A stretch of DNA of 64,000 bases from Nitrosomonas ureae (GTDB lineage Bacteria > Pseudomonadota > Gammaproteobacteria > Burkholderiales > Nitrosomonadaceae). The notes under the pieces are model-generated. The model did no database searches. It was not told the origin of the DNA and saw only the letters and a list, made by a program, of their open reading frames with translations. How positions within the stretch are numbered: the first letter of the stretch is position 1; each line of letters begins with the position of its first letter. Shown one piece after another: positions 8,660-17,437 of this stretch. The stretch spans positions 124,001-188,000 of the forward strand of contig NZ_LT907782.1 of assembly GCF_900206265.1 (NCBI RefSeq), written 5' to 3'. The position numbers and the translations under genes were made by a program.

Positions 8660-8953
8660 ATGACTGAGAAACAACCGGCGGTTTATATGTTGGCCAGCAA
8701 ACGGAATGGTACGCTATACATTGGTGTGACGTCGAATCTGATCCGGCGGGTTTGGGAGCACAAGCATGATTTGGTGGAGGGTTTTACCAAGAAATATCAG
8801 GTGCATCAGCTGGTCTGGTATGAGTTGCATGCAATGATGGATTCCGCGATTAGCCGGGAGAAAGCGATGAAGAATTGGAAACGTGCCTGGAAAGTCAGCA
8901 GAATTGAAGCGGTGAATCCTGACTGGCAGGATTTATATCCTGGTATTTTGTAA
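8660..8953 (+). CDS. GIY-YIG domain protein, UPF0213-like
   Basis: Stand-alone GIY-YIG endonuclease-fold protein of 97 aa. The two motif strands are YMLAS (residues 9-13) and LYIGV (19-23), followed by the conserved RRVWEHK helix with its Arg, and YE further on as the likely metal-ligand region. It contains the FTKKY and EKAMKNWKR motifs of the small single-domain family (YhbQ/UPF0213-like). The gene ends 6 bp before the GTG start of hsdR, so it is probably co-transcribed with it. Biological function of this small family is not settled; a role in the restriction system is only inferred from position. Confidence 0.88.
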   Translation: MTEKQPAVYMLASKRNGTLYIGVTSNLIRRVWEHKHDLVEGFTKKYQVHQLVWYELHAMMDSAISREKAMKNWKRAWKVSRIEAVNPDWQDLYPGIL

Positions 8954-8959
8954 AAGGCA

Positions 8960-11900
8960 GTGTTTGTTGATGACAATTTTAATGATCACAGTGTTGTGAA
9001 ACCGTCTAACTTTAACTTTCTAGCGAAGCATTGGGCTTTTCTGCATGGCGATGCGCAACAGGTGGAACGTTACACGTTGCGTGATCCGCGCGCGGCGGCG
9101 ATTTATGCGCGGCGCACGTTGGAGTTGTCGCTGCGCTGGTTGTTCGCCAATGATACGGCACTGAAACACCCTTATGAAAAAAGCCTAGCGGCAATGATTC
9201 ATGAGCCGATGTTTGCCGGCAATATCCGCCAGGGATTGTTTCACGACATCAAATTCATCCACCGGCTGGGCAATGTCGCCGCGCACGGTGATCAACATAT
9301 TTCCACGCAGGAGAGTGTGAAAGCGGCGATAGCATTACATGCCTTTCTCGGTTGGTTGTCGCGCGTATACACACGCGACAATGTTGCACCACAACCGTTC
9401 CAAGTGGATTGGCTGCCGCAGGCTGAAGTACAAACCCTGCCGCTAACGGTATCGCAGCTGGAACAAATCCAGCAGGAATTGGTCGTTAAAGATGCCGCCG
9501 CAGCCGCTGCTCATGAGAAACTGACGCAAACGGAAACCGAGCTGGCAGAGCTGCGTGCGCAACTAGCCGCATTACAACAGCTAAAGCAAGTCAACCAGAA
9601 AACCATCGGTAGCGGCGAATACACCGAAGCACAGACGCGCGAGCTGATGATCGACGTAATGCTGCGCGAAGCGGGTTGGGACCCGAAGGCGGCGCATGTC
9701 ACGGAATTTGAAGTGCGCCAGTGCATGCCGACTGTGAACGGAGAGCGCAATGGCACCGGTTATGTCGATTACGTACTGTGGAGCGATGACGGCAAGCCGG
9801 TGGCGTTGATCGAAGCCAAGAAAACCCGCCAGGATCCGCTTGCGGGCAAACGCCAGGTGGCATTGTATGCCGATTGCCTGGAGCGACAGTTCGGCCAGCG
9901 CCCGGTCATTTATTATTCCAACGGCTACACCACTTGGTTGTGGGATGATAGCTTTTATCCGCCGCGTGAAGTGCAGGGCTTCGCCACCCGTGACGAACTG
10001 CAATGGTGCATTCATCAACGCAGTGCGCGGCAGGTGTTGCACAGCATGCAGCCGAAAGTCGGGATTGCCAGCCGCTATTACCAGCAGGAAGCCGCCAAGC
10101 GCGTGATGGAACATTTCGGTGACGCATGCAAGCGCAAAAGTTTGATCGTGATGGCAACCGGCACCGGTAAAACCCGCTTGGCAATTGCATTGGTCGACAT
10201 GCTGATGCGCGCCAACTGGGTGCGGCGCGTGTTATTTCTGGCTGACCGCATTGCACTGGTGAATCAGGCGAAACGCGAATTTAACCGGCATTTGCCGCAT
10301 GTGTCGGTGGCGAGCTTGCTGGAACCGATACAAGGCGATGCGCGCGTGGTGTTTTCGACGTATCCGACGATGTTGAACTGCATCGACGGTACGCGGCGCG
10401 ACATCAAAGAAACCTTCAGTGTGGCGCACTTCGATCTGCTGATTATCGACGAAGCGCACCGCTCGGTGTATCAGAAATACGGCGCGATTTTCGATTATTT
10501 CGATGCATTGCTGCTGGGGCTGACTGCCACGCCGCGTGGCGAAGTGGAGCGCAATACGTATCGCTTGTTTGAACTTGACGATCACCAGCCGACGTATGCG
10601 TACGAATTGGAACAAGCGGTGGCGGATCAATATCTGGTGCCGCCGCGTGCGATTTCGGTGCCGCTCAAATTCCAGCGCGACGGGATTAAATATCGCGACT
10701 TATCGCCGGAAGAACAGGAAGAATACGAACGGCAGGAGCGTTTCTATGACGAAGAAAGCGGTGAACTGAAAGAGACCATCGATCCGCCGGCGCTGAATCA
10801 GTGGTTGTTCAATGTCGACACGGTGAACAAGGTGTTGATGCACCTGATGGAACACGGCATCAAGGTGGCGGGCGGTGATCAGTTGGGCAAGACCATTATT
10901 TTTGCCAAGAACAGTAAGCACGCGGATTTTATCGTCGAGCAGTTTGATAGGAACTATCCGCACTATGCCGGTAAGTTTTGCCAGAAAATCGATTTCTCGG
11001 TGAAATATGCGCAAAGCCTGATCGACGATTTCAAGGACAAGCATCGTTTCCCGCAGATCGCGGTGTCGGTCGACATGCTCGACACCGGCATTGATGTGCC
11101 GGAAATCGTCAATCTGGTGTTCTTTAAGCTGGTGCGCTCGCGCATTAAGTTCTGGCAAATGATCGGGCGCGGCACGCGGTTGTGCGAAAATCTGTTCGCA
11201 CCCGGAGAGCACAAACAAGAATTCGTTATTTTCGATTACTGCCAGAACCTGGAATTCTTCGATGCCAATCCTGCCGGATACGATGCGGGGGTACAGGAAT
11301 CGATAAAACAAAAGATTTTCAAGCGCCGCCTTGCATTGGTTGTCGCGCTGCAGAATGGATCAGCCGGAGATGTGGCGGTGAATGGTTTTGCCGCGCAGTT
11401 GAAGACGCAACTGCATAGTGGGGTGGCTGCATTGAATTTGGATAATTTCATCGTACGCCAGCAACGCAAGGAAGTGGAGCAATACACCCGGCAGGAAGCG
11501 TGGCAAATCCTGGATGAGCACGATGTGAGCGTACTTGCGGAAAAAATCAGCGGATTGCCGCTTGCGGATGCGGATGACGAATACATGCGCCGTTTTGATT
11601 TGTTGATCCTGAATCTGCAACTGGCCATTTTGCAGAACAATCCTGTGCAGGTTAATTATCAGCGCAGTGTGCAGCAGATTGTCAAAGAACTGGAGGATAA
11701 ATCGGCGATACCCAATGTGGCTGTGCAAATGCCATTGATACTGGAGTTACAGACTGATGCCTGGTGGCAGGATGTTACTCTGCCGGTGCTTGAAGACGTG
11801 CGCGTGCGGTTGCGTAAGTTGACGCGATTCATCAGCCCGGAAGAAAGGGCGGATGTGTACACTCATTTCACCGATATGCTGATTCAGGAAGAAACCGCCG

Positions 11901-12418
11901 AGTATCAGGTGATCAAGCGCGACCCGAATCTGTACAACTACCGCGAGCGGGTGCAGCGTTTTATCCGCGAACATCAGGATCATGTCACGATCCGGCGGTT
12001 AAAAAATAATGAACCGATTACGCCGATCGATATTGTTGCGCTGGAAACTATTTTGTTTGCTGACACTGGTCCGATTTCTAAGGATGCATATCAGGAAATT
12101 TATGGTCAAGAGCCGTTGGGAAAACTGGTGCGCTCGGTTGTCGGTCTGGAGCGCAGCGCCGCCAAGGCGGTGTTTTCCGGATTTTTAGCGCAGCACCCTA
12201 ACTTGAGCGCGGATCAGATGGTTTTCTTGAATGAGATTGTCGAATACTTGGTAAGAAATGGTGTTATGGAACCGCGTGCGATTTTTGAAACTCCGTTTAA
12301 TCATTATCATGAGCTGGGTGTAGTTGGTGTTTTTGGCGATACATTGAGTCGGCAAATTATCGGACATATTCAGTGCGTCAATCAGAATGCCGGGATGGTG
12401 AGTACGAGTAGCGCTTAA
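8960..12418 (+). CDS. hsdR: Type I restriction-modification system, restriction subunit HsdR with N-terminal DUF4145
   Basis: Motor and nuclease subunit of the type I restriction enzyme, 1152 aa, starting with GTG at 8960 after AAAAGG. Order of domains: DUF4145 (about residues 15-140), a coiled-coil linker (about 150-215), the HsdR N-terminal nuclease domain with ALIEAKKTR near 281-289, a superfamily 2 helicase with ATGTGKTR near 397-404 and DEAH near 496-499, the second RecA domain with MIGRGTRL, and an EcoEI-type C-terminal domain. The gene is GC-rich relative to the surrounding housekeeping genes. It is convergent with hflX. A decayed copy of residues 947-990 is found at 14074-14205, showing that a second hsdR was once here. 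Confidence 0.95.
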   Translation: MFVDDNFNDHSVVKPSNFNFLAKHWAFLHGDAQQVERYTLRDPRAAAIYARRTLELSLRWLFANDTALKHPYEKSLAAMIHEPMFAGNIRQGLFHDIKFIHRLGNVAAHGDQHISTQESVKAAIALHAFLGWLSRVYTRDNVAPQPFQVDWLPQAEVQTLPLTVSQLEQIQQELVVKDAAAAAAHEKLTQTETELAELRAQLAALQQLKQVNQKTIGSGEYTEAQTRELMIDVMLREAGWDPKAAHVTEFEVRQCMPTVNGERNGTGYVDYVLWSDDGKPVALIEAKKTRQDPLAGKRQVALYADCLERQFGQRPVIYYSNGYTTWLWDDSFYPPREVQGFATRDELQWCIHQRSARQVLHSMQPKVGIASRYYQQEAAKRVMEHFGDACKRKSLIVMATGTGKTRLAIALVDMLMRANWVRRVLFLADRIALVNQAKREFNRHLPHVSVASLLEPIQGDARVVFSTYPTMLNCIDGTRRDIKETFSVAHFDLLIIDEAHRSVYQKYGAIFDYFDALLLGLTATPRGEVERNTYRLFELDDHQPTYAYELEQAVADQYLVPPRAISVPLKFQRDGIKYRDLSPEEQEEYERQERFYDEESGELKETIDPPALNQWLFNVDTVNKVLMHLMEHGIKVAGGDQLGKTIIFAKNSKHADFIVEQFDRNYPHYAGKFCQKIDFSVKYAQSLIDDFKDKHRFPQIAVSVDMLDTGIDVPEIVNLVFFKLVRSRIKFWQMIGRGTRLCENLFAPGEHKQEFVIFDYCQNLEFFDANPAGYDAGVQESIKQKIFKRRLALVVALQNGSAGDVAVNGFAAQLKTQLHSGVAALNLDNFIVRQQRKEVEQYTRQEAWQILDEHDVSVLAEKISGLPLADADDEYMRRFDLLILNLQLAILQNNPVQVNYQRSVQQIVKELEDKSAIPNVAVQMPLILELQTDAWWQDVTLPVLEDVRVRLRKLTRFISPEERADVYTHFTDMLIQEETAEYQVIKRDPNLYNYRERVQRFIREHQDHVTIRRLKNNEPITPIDIVALETILFADTGPISKDAYQEIYGQEPLGKLVRSVVGLERSAAKAVFSGFLAQHPNLSADQMVFLNEIVEYLVRNGVMEPRAIFETPFNHYHELGVVGVFGDTLSRQIIGHIQCVNQNAGMVSTSSA

Positions 12419-12421
12419 AGG

Positions 12422-12451
12422 TTCGGAATAATTTTTATTTTCTATTTCGAA
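12422..12451. terminator. Possible terminator between hsdR and hflX
   Basis: TTCGGAATA (12422-12430) and TATTTCGAA (12443-12451) form a 9-bp stem with one mismatch around a T-rich loop. It lies directly behind the hsdR stop, in a convergent spacer, but is weak. Confidence 0.35.
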
Positions 12452-12546
12452 CGGAGTGAGAAATCTTTGGTAATTAATAGAATAAATTATTCATTACTCC
12501 AAATGGCGGTGGTTCTGCGACTTTGAATAATCGATCAATACTGTCA

Positions 12547-13896
12547 TCATCGCACTTGCTCGAACCGTTCACGCAAGTTTTTCACGACGCTGGATTCGCC
12601 GAGAATCCGGAAGAAAGCGCCTTCACCATCTGCACGTTCTTCCAGCACTTTACAGTTGGCGTAGATTTGGCTGCGCAGTTGCTGCGCTGTCCAGGGCAGG
12701 AAAAGCTCGTCTTCCACCAGATCTTGCTGGAAAAATGCGACGATTTGCTGGTGTAAATTAGCGACATCGTCAGGGCGGCGTGCGCTCATCACGATGCAAG
12801 CGGGGTACAAGGTTTTGAGCACGGCTTCGCATTCAGCTTGTGCTGCGGCATCGCCGACATGATCGATTTTGTTAAAAATGCGGATGCGTGGAATATTCTG
12901 TGCAGCAATTTCTTCAAGCACTGTGTTGGTGACTTCAAGTTGGCGTTCATAGCCGGGATCGCTTGCATCGATGACGTGAAGCAACAGTGATGCATCCAGC
13001 GCTTCGTCGAGCGTTGATTTGAACGATGCGACGAGGCCGTGCGGCAAGTTCTTGATAAATCCGACCGTGTCGCTGACAAGTATGCGCGGCACGCTCGCGG
13101 GGTGAAGGGTACGCACGGTGGTGTCGAGCGTGGCGAAAAGTTTATTGGCTACCAGCACTTCGCTGCCGGTGAGTGCGCGCATCAAGGTGGATTTTCCAGC
13201 ATTGGTGTAGCCGACGAGCGCTACGCTGGCGTTTCCTCGTCGTTCCAGCCGGCGTGCACGCTGAATCTGGCGTTCGGCATCCATCGCGATGATTTCTAAT
13301 TGCAATTCTGCAATGCGATCGCGGATCTTGCGTCGATCCAATTCAGTGTGCGATTCGCCAGCACCCCGTCCGCCGGTGCCGCTGCGTTGCCGACCTTGGG
13401 GTCCCACGAGCTTGGCCATTTCGCGCAGGCGTGGCGCCAAGTAGCTAAGGCGGGCGATTTCCACCTGAGCACGCGCAGCGGGGGAACGGGCATTGCGATG
13501 AAAAATCTCAACGATAACCATCGTACGATCCATCACCTCGCAACCGGTTTCTTTTTCCAGATTGCGTGCTTGTGACGGCGAAATCTCGTGGTCGACCAGA
13601 ATCACGTCAATAACTTTCGCATCAGGTTTGGCATTTTGCGGTGATTTCTGCCCATTGCCATCAAATTCGTTGTTTACAAACTCGCGAATTTCCTGACGTT
13701 TCCCGGCTCCTAAATATGCTGTTGCGTCAAAACCGGAGCGTTTCTGCGTGAATCTATGCACGACTCTAAATCCCAGTGTTTTTGCCAGTTCGCATAATTC
13801 GGTCAGCGATGCTTCGAACTCCGCGTCGGTCACGCTGGAGAGCTGTACAGCCGCTACAACCGCGCACCTGGATTTTTCTTGGGATTCGTTTTGCAT
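12547..13896 (-). CDS. hflX: GTPase HflX
   Basis: Ribosome-associated GTPase of the Obg-HflX superfamily, known to bind and split stalled 70S/50S ribosomes. The N-terminal HflX domain covers about residues 10-110, then a Gly-rich loop GPQGRQRSGTGGRGAGE, a coiled coil, and the G domain with GYTNAGKST (G1) at 229-237, DTVGF (G3) and NKID (G4). Length is 449 aa. A Gly/Gln/Pro-rich insert at about 80-93 is unusual. In many proteobacteria hflX follows hfq and precedes hflKC; here it stands alone between hsdR and spoT, flanked on both sides by hsdR sequence. Confidence 0.93.
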   Translation of the reverse strand: MQNESQEKSRCAVVAAVQLSSVTDAEFEASLTELCELAKTLGFRVVHRFTQKRSGFDATAYLGAGKRQEIREFVNNEFDGNGQKSPQNAKPDAKVIDVILVDHEISPSQARNLEKETGCEVMDRTMVIVEIFHRNARSPAARAQVEIARLSYLAPRLREMAKLVGPQGRQRSGTGGRGAGESHTELDRRKIRDRIAELQLEIIAMDAERQIQRARRLERRGNASVALVGYTNAGKSTLMRALTGSEVLVANKLFATLDTTVRTLHPASVPRILVSDTVGFIKNLPHGLVASFKSTLDEALDASLLLHVIDASDPGYERQLEVTNTVLEEIAAQNIPRIRIFNKIDHVGDAAAQAECEAVLKTLYPACIVMSARRPDDVANLHQQIVAFFQQDLVEDELFLPWTAQQLRSQIYANCKVLEERADGEGAFFRILGESSVVKNLRERFEQVR

Positions 13897-14073
13897 GTGC
13901 CGATAGCCTTTGATGGGAAAATTAAGTCGGAGTGACCATTATCGTTGATAAGGATCACTTGCAGAAAAAATATGTGTTTTGAAAATATTCTGCATTTACA
14001 ATTAGAGCGCATAAATTGAAAATTATCGTTTGCGGTCTGGAACTCATTTATTCATTCGGGTTTGACTAATTTT

Positions 14074-14205
14074 GTGCGGTTGAAATTGAGAAGATTAATG
14101 CGTTTATTCAGTCCGGAAAAAAGGGCGAATGTGTAAACCGGCTGCACTTATGTGCTGATTCAGAAGGATGCGAGTGGGTATCAAGTAGTGAACGCGATTC
14201 TAATC
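14074..14205 (+). pseudogene. Decayed fragment of a second hsdR
   Basis: Read in frame from 14074, the plus strand gives VRLKLRRLMRLFSPEKRANV, a stop codon, then TGCTYVLIQKDASGYQVVNA. This aligns without gaps to VRVRLRKLTRFISPEERADV, then YTHFTDMLIQEETAEYQVIK, of the intact HsdR (its codons from 11798). The nucleotide sequence also matches in blocks, such as TTCAGTCCGGAAAAAAGGGC against ATCAGCCCGGAAGAAAGGGC. The stop and scattered changes show it is dead. Similarity fades upstream, where only LEL near 14037 may correspond. The right end touches the last codons of spoT. It is the remnant of an older or duplicated restriction gene in the same orientation as the live one. Confidence 0.85.
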
Positions 14206-16305
14206 TTCTATGCGGCTAATGGTGGAAATTTCGCGAAGGTGTCTGAGGCCGCGAATAACTTGTGAGAGATGAAGTCTGTTGTTAACTTGCAGAACGAAGC
14301 GCATGTGCATGTAATCATTTTCACTTTCCATGACAATATCATCAATATTTGAATCGGCTTTGGCTATTTCAGCGGCAACCCGCGCTAATACGCCTTGTTT
14401 ATTGATCGCGATGATTTTAATCGCGGCTTCAAAAGTGCGAGTGATATCTTTTCCCCAAGTAACGTTCAGACAATTTTCCTGACTTTTGGCGCTGTGCGAA
14501 ATGTTACTACAATTCAGCATGTGAATAATCAAGCCGGAATCTTTTTTGATGATGCCAACGATAGCGTCTCCTGGTATCGGGCGGCAACATTTGGCAAATT
14601 GGACCGCCAGACCCTCAGTTCCCATGATGGTAATAGGAGTAGCCGCTTGTTCGTGGGAAACGGATTCTGCCGGCGTTGTGAGCCGCTTAGCTACAATAGC
14701 CGGAAGCTGTTTGCCTAGGGCCATTTCCGTAAATAATTCTTCCCTGGATTTGACGCCGCTATCGCGCACTAACTTATCCCACTGTATCGCGTTAATGGAA
14801 TCCGGATCGATATTGAATGAAGTGAGCGCCTGATTTAACATACGCTCACCTAATTTAATCGATTCTTCGTATTGTATCGTCTTGAGGAAATGGCGAATAT
14901 GGGAGCGTGCTCTACCGGTTGCGACGTAGCCGAGCCAAGATGGGTTGGGCTTGGCATACGGTGCGGTGACGATTTCAATGCGATCTCCACTTTTCAGTTT
15001 TGTACGTAACGGTGCATTTTCACCATTAATTTTGGCGGCAACGCAGCAATTTCCGACATCGGAGTGAACAGCATAGGCAAAGTCGACGGCGGTTGATCCC
15101 CGTGGTAGCGTCAATATCTTACCTTGTGGAGTGAAAACAAAAACATCGCTAGGGAATAAATCGATTTTAAGATGTTCCAGAAACTCGGATGAATCCGTTG
15201 AGCTGCTCAATGTTTCCATTAAATTCTGCAGCCACTGGCTGGTTTTTAAATGTAGCTCATCAAAATTTCCATCCAGATTTTTATAGAGCCAATGGGAAGC
15301 CACCCCATTTTCAGCAATTCGATGCATTTCAGCCGTGCGGATTTGTATTTCGATGGGGATGCCGAACGGGCCTAGTAATGTGCTATGCAAGGATTGGTAA
15401 TCGTTATTTTTGGGAATCGCTATATAGTCTTTGAATTTTCCTGGAATTGGCTTGTACAGGCTGTGCAGCATTCCTAACGCAATATAGCATGAGGGAATGT
15501 CTTTGACGATTACACGGAAACCGTAGATATCAAGCACTTCAGAGAATGATAAATGCTTCTCTACCATTTTGTTATAAATGCTGTATAGATGTTTTTCGCG
15601 CCCGGTCACTTCCGCTTCCAAATGCACTTCTTTTAGTTTTTGCGAAATGGTTTCCAGAATTTTTCCAACAACTTCACGGCGATTGCCACGCGCCGCTTTG
15701 GTTGCTTTTACCAGTACTTTATAGCGCATGGGGTAGGAATATTTAAAACCCAGTTCCTGTAGTTCCTGGTAGATATTGTTAAGCCCTAACCGGTGGGCAA
15801 TGGGCGCATAAATTTCCAGTGTTTCGCGAGCGATGCTGCGTTGCTTTGCCGGGAGCATGACTTCCAGGGTCTGCATATTGTGCAAGCGGTCTGCCAGCTT
15901 TATCAGAATGACACGAACATCCCGGGCCATAGCCAGCAGCATTTTGCGAAAATTTTCAGCTTGAGCTTCTTCTTGTGTTTGGAATTGAATTTTTGCAAGT
16001 TTAGAAACACCATCAACTAATTCCGCAACTGGTTCACCGAATCTTTCGCTGATTTCCGCTTTGGAGATATCGGTATCTTCTACGACATCATGCAATAGGG
16101 CCGCTGTCAGCGTAGGGGCGTCGAGATGTAACTTGCTTAAAATTCTCGCGACGGCTACGGGATGAGAAATGTAAGGTTCCCCGGACTTGCGGAATTGTCC
16201 TGAGTGAGCGCCTAAACCAAATGAATAAGCATTTTTGAGTTGGATAATATCTTCTGGTTTAAGATACTTCGATGTTTCTGAGAAAAGAAAATCTGCTTCT
16301 GGCAT
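14200..16305 (-). CDS. spoT: Bifunctional (p)ppGpp synthetase/hydrolase, RelA/SpoT family
   Basis: Makes and degrades the alarmone (p)ppGpp. The N-terminal HD hydrolase domain has HPVAVA (His48) and HDVVED (His72-Asp73), so hydrolase activity is expected, which argues for SpoT rather than RelA. The synthetase domain follows (VLDIYGFRVIVKD, DYIAIPKNNDYQSLHST), then the TGS domain (VFVFTPQGKILTLPRGST) and a C-terminal ACT domain. Length 701 aa is typical. The gene is the last of a minus-strand series gmk-rpoZ-spoT, as in E. coli. It ends SRIED, and its last bases coincide with the end of the hsdR fossil. Confidence 0.95.
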   Translation of the reverse strand: MPEADFLFSETSKYLKPEDIIQLKNAYSFGLGAHSGQFRKSGEPYISHPVAVARILSKLHLDAPTLTAALLHDVVEDTDISKAEISERFGEPVAELVDGVSKLAKIQFQTQEEAQAENFRKMLLAMARDVRVILIKLADRLHNMQTLEVMLPAKQRSIARETLEIYAPIAHRLGLNNIYQELQELGFKYSYPMRYKVLVKATKAARGNRREVVGKILETISQKLKEVHLEAEVTGREKHLYSIYNKMVEKHLSFSEVLDIYGFRVIVKDIPSCYIALGMLHSLYKPIPGKFKDYIAIPKNNDYQSLHSTLLGPFGIPIEIQIRTAEMHRIAENGVASHWLYKNLDGNFDELHLKTSQWLQNLMETLSSSTDSSEFLEHLKIDLFPSDVFVFTPQGKILTLPRGSTAVDFAYAVHSDVGNCCVAAKINGENAPLRTKLKSGDRIEIVTAPYAKPNPSWLGYVATGRARSHIRHFLKTIQYEESIKLGERMLNQALTSFNIDPDSINAIQWDKLVRDSGVKSREELFTEMALGKQLPAIVAKRLTTPAESVSHEQAATPITIMGTEGLAVQFAKCCRPIPGDAIVGIIKKDSGLIIHMLNCSNISHSAKSQENCLNVTWGKDITRTFEAAIKIIAINKQGVLARVAAEIAKADSNIDDIVMESENDYMHMRFVLQVNNRLHLSQVIRGLRHLREISTISRIED

Positions 16306-16483
16306 TGAATTTAGTTTATTGAGTATGCATCATCAAATTACATAATATTTAGATACGGGATTCTAAGTTTAAATCAAAAATTGATACTTTGTGATTTTGG
16401 GCCTGATATCGGACAGATGGATGAGGAGTAGTCAGTCCCAGAAATTACCAGGATTTATGGACCTTATATTATTGAAAGTTGAC

Positions 16484-16690
16484 TCACATATTTCTTGGGT
16501 TGAGAATCTCCAAGCCCACTTTGCCATGCGCAACTTCACGCAGCGCCACGACTGTAGGTTTATCACGTGCGGCTTCAACCAGAGGAGCAGAGCCAATTGC
16601 CAATTGTCTTGCACGCGCTGTTGCAACAAGAGTCATATCAAATCGGTTGGGTATTTTTTTTAAACAATCATCAACAGTAATTCGCGCCAT
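16484..16690 (-). CDS. rpoZ: RNA polymerase omega subunit
   Basis: Omega subunit of RNA polymerase, which helps assemble the beta' subunit and forms part of the ppGpp site 1 together with beta'. The 68-aa product starts [20 protein letters not shown], with TARARQLA and ALREVA as in the family. I place the start at 16690 rather than 15 bp upstream, because MARITV is the universal N-terminus and GGAGGT stands 5' of it. It sits between gmk and spoT, the standard proteobacterial order. Confidence 0.96.
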   Translation of the reverse strand: MARITVDDCLKKIPNRFDMTLVATARARQLAIGSAPLVEAARDKPTVVALREVAHGKVGLEILNPRNM

Positions 16691-16780
16691 CTTATTTACC
16701 TCCAATTATGATAATAATGTGCAAATTTTACAGTAAAAAGGAGGAAATGACGGCGTTTATTCATTCACTAATAACACTTG

Positions 16781-17398
16781 TTATGATAGTTGGGTGACCA
16801 AAGTTCGGTGTCTCATAATCTGCCGTTCCGTTTTTAAGCGTTCAGCTTTGACAATGCAAATTAAATCGCTGAGTGCCTCATTCAGGTTGTTGTTAACAAT
16901 GATGTAATTAAACTCTGCGATATGATTGATTTCTTCCCGAGCCGCCATAAGTCGTTTTTTGATGACCTCGGAATCATCCTGCGCACGAGTTTTTAGCCGC
17001 GTTGCCAACGCTTCGACTGAAGGTGGGAGAATAAAAATGCCGATAGAATGAGGAAAAATTTGCTGTATTTGTTTTGCTCCCTGGCAATCGATTTCAAGCA
17101 AAATATCCTGCCCGGAAGTCATGGCGTCATTGAGCCAGTGTTGCGAGGTACCGTAAAGATTGCCATAAACTTCCGCACTTTCCACAAATTCGCCATTAAA
17201 TAGCATTTGTTTGAATTTTTCTTCATTCACGAAGTGATAGTCGCGGCCATTGATTTCTCCACTGCGGGGTGGTCGGGTGGTGTGTGATATGGATAAATTA
17301 AGATTCAAACCTGACTGCAGTAATTCTCGAACCAGACTGGTTTTTCCGGCTCCTGATGGTGCACTGATAATAAATAAACAACCTGGAGTTTTAATCAT
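16781..17398 (-). CDS. gmk: Guanylate kinase
   Basis: Phosphorylates GMP to GDP with ATP. The P-loop SAPSGAGKTSL lies at residues 13-23. The GMP-binding signature SISHTTRPPRSGEINGRDY and the downstream EIDCQGAKQI region are complete. Length is 205 aa from the ATG at 17398; a TTG 15 bp further upstream is in frame but less likely. The gene is 39 bp behind the HDOD gene and 90 bp ahead of rpoZ on the same strand. Guanylate kinase is a known direct target of ppGpp in several bacteria, which fits its neighbourhood. Confidence 0.95.
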   Translation of the reverse strand: MIKTPGCLFIISAPSGAGKTSLVRELLQSGLNLNLSISHTTRPPRSGEINGRDYHFVNEEKFKQMLFNGEFVESAEVYGNLYGTSQHWLNDAMTSGQDILLEIDCQGAKQIQQIFPHSIGIFILPPSVEALATRLKTRAQDDSEVIKKRLMAAREEINHIAEFNYIIVNNNLNEALSDLICIVKAERLKTERQIMRHRTLVTQLS

Positions 17399-17437
17399 GG
17401 TACCTGTACCCAATCAACTTTATACGTCAATAATTTC

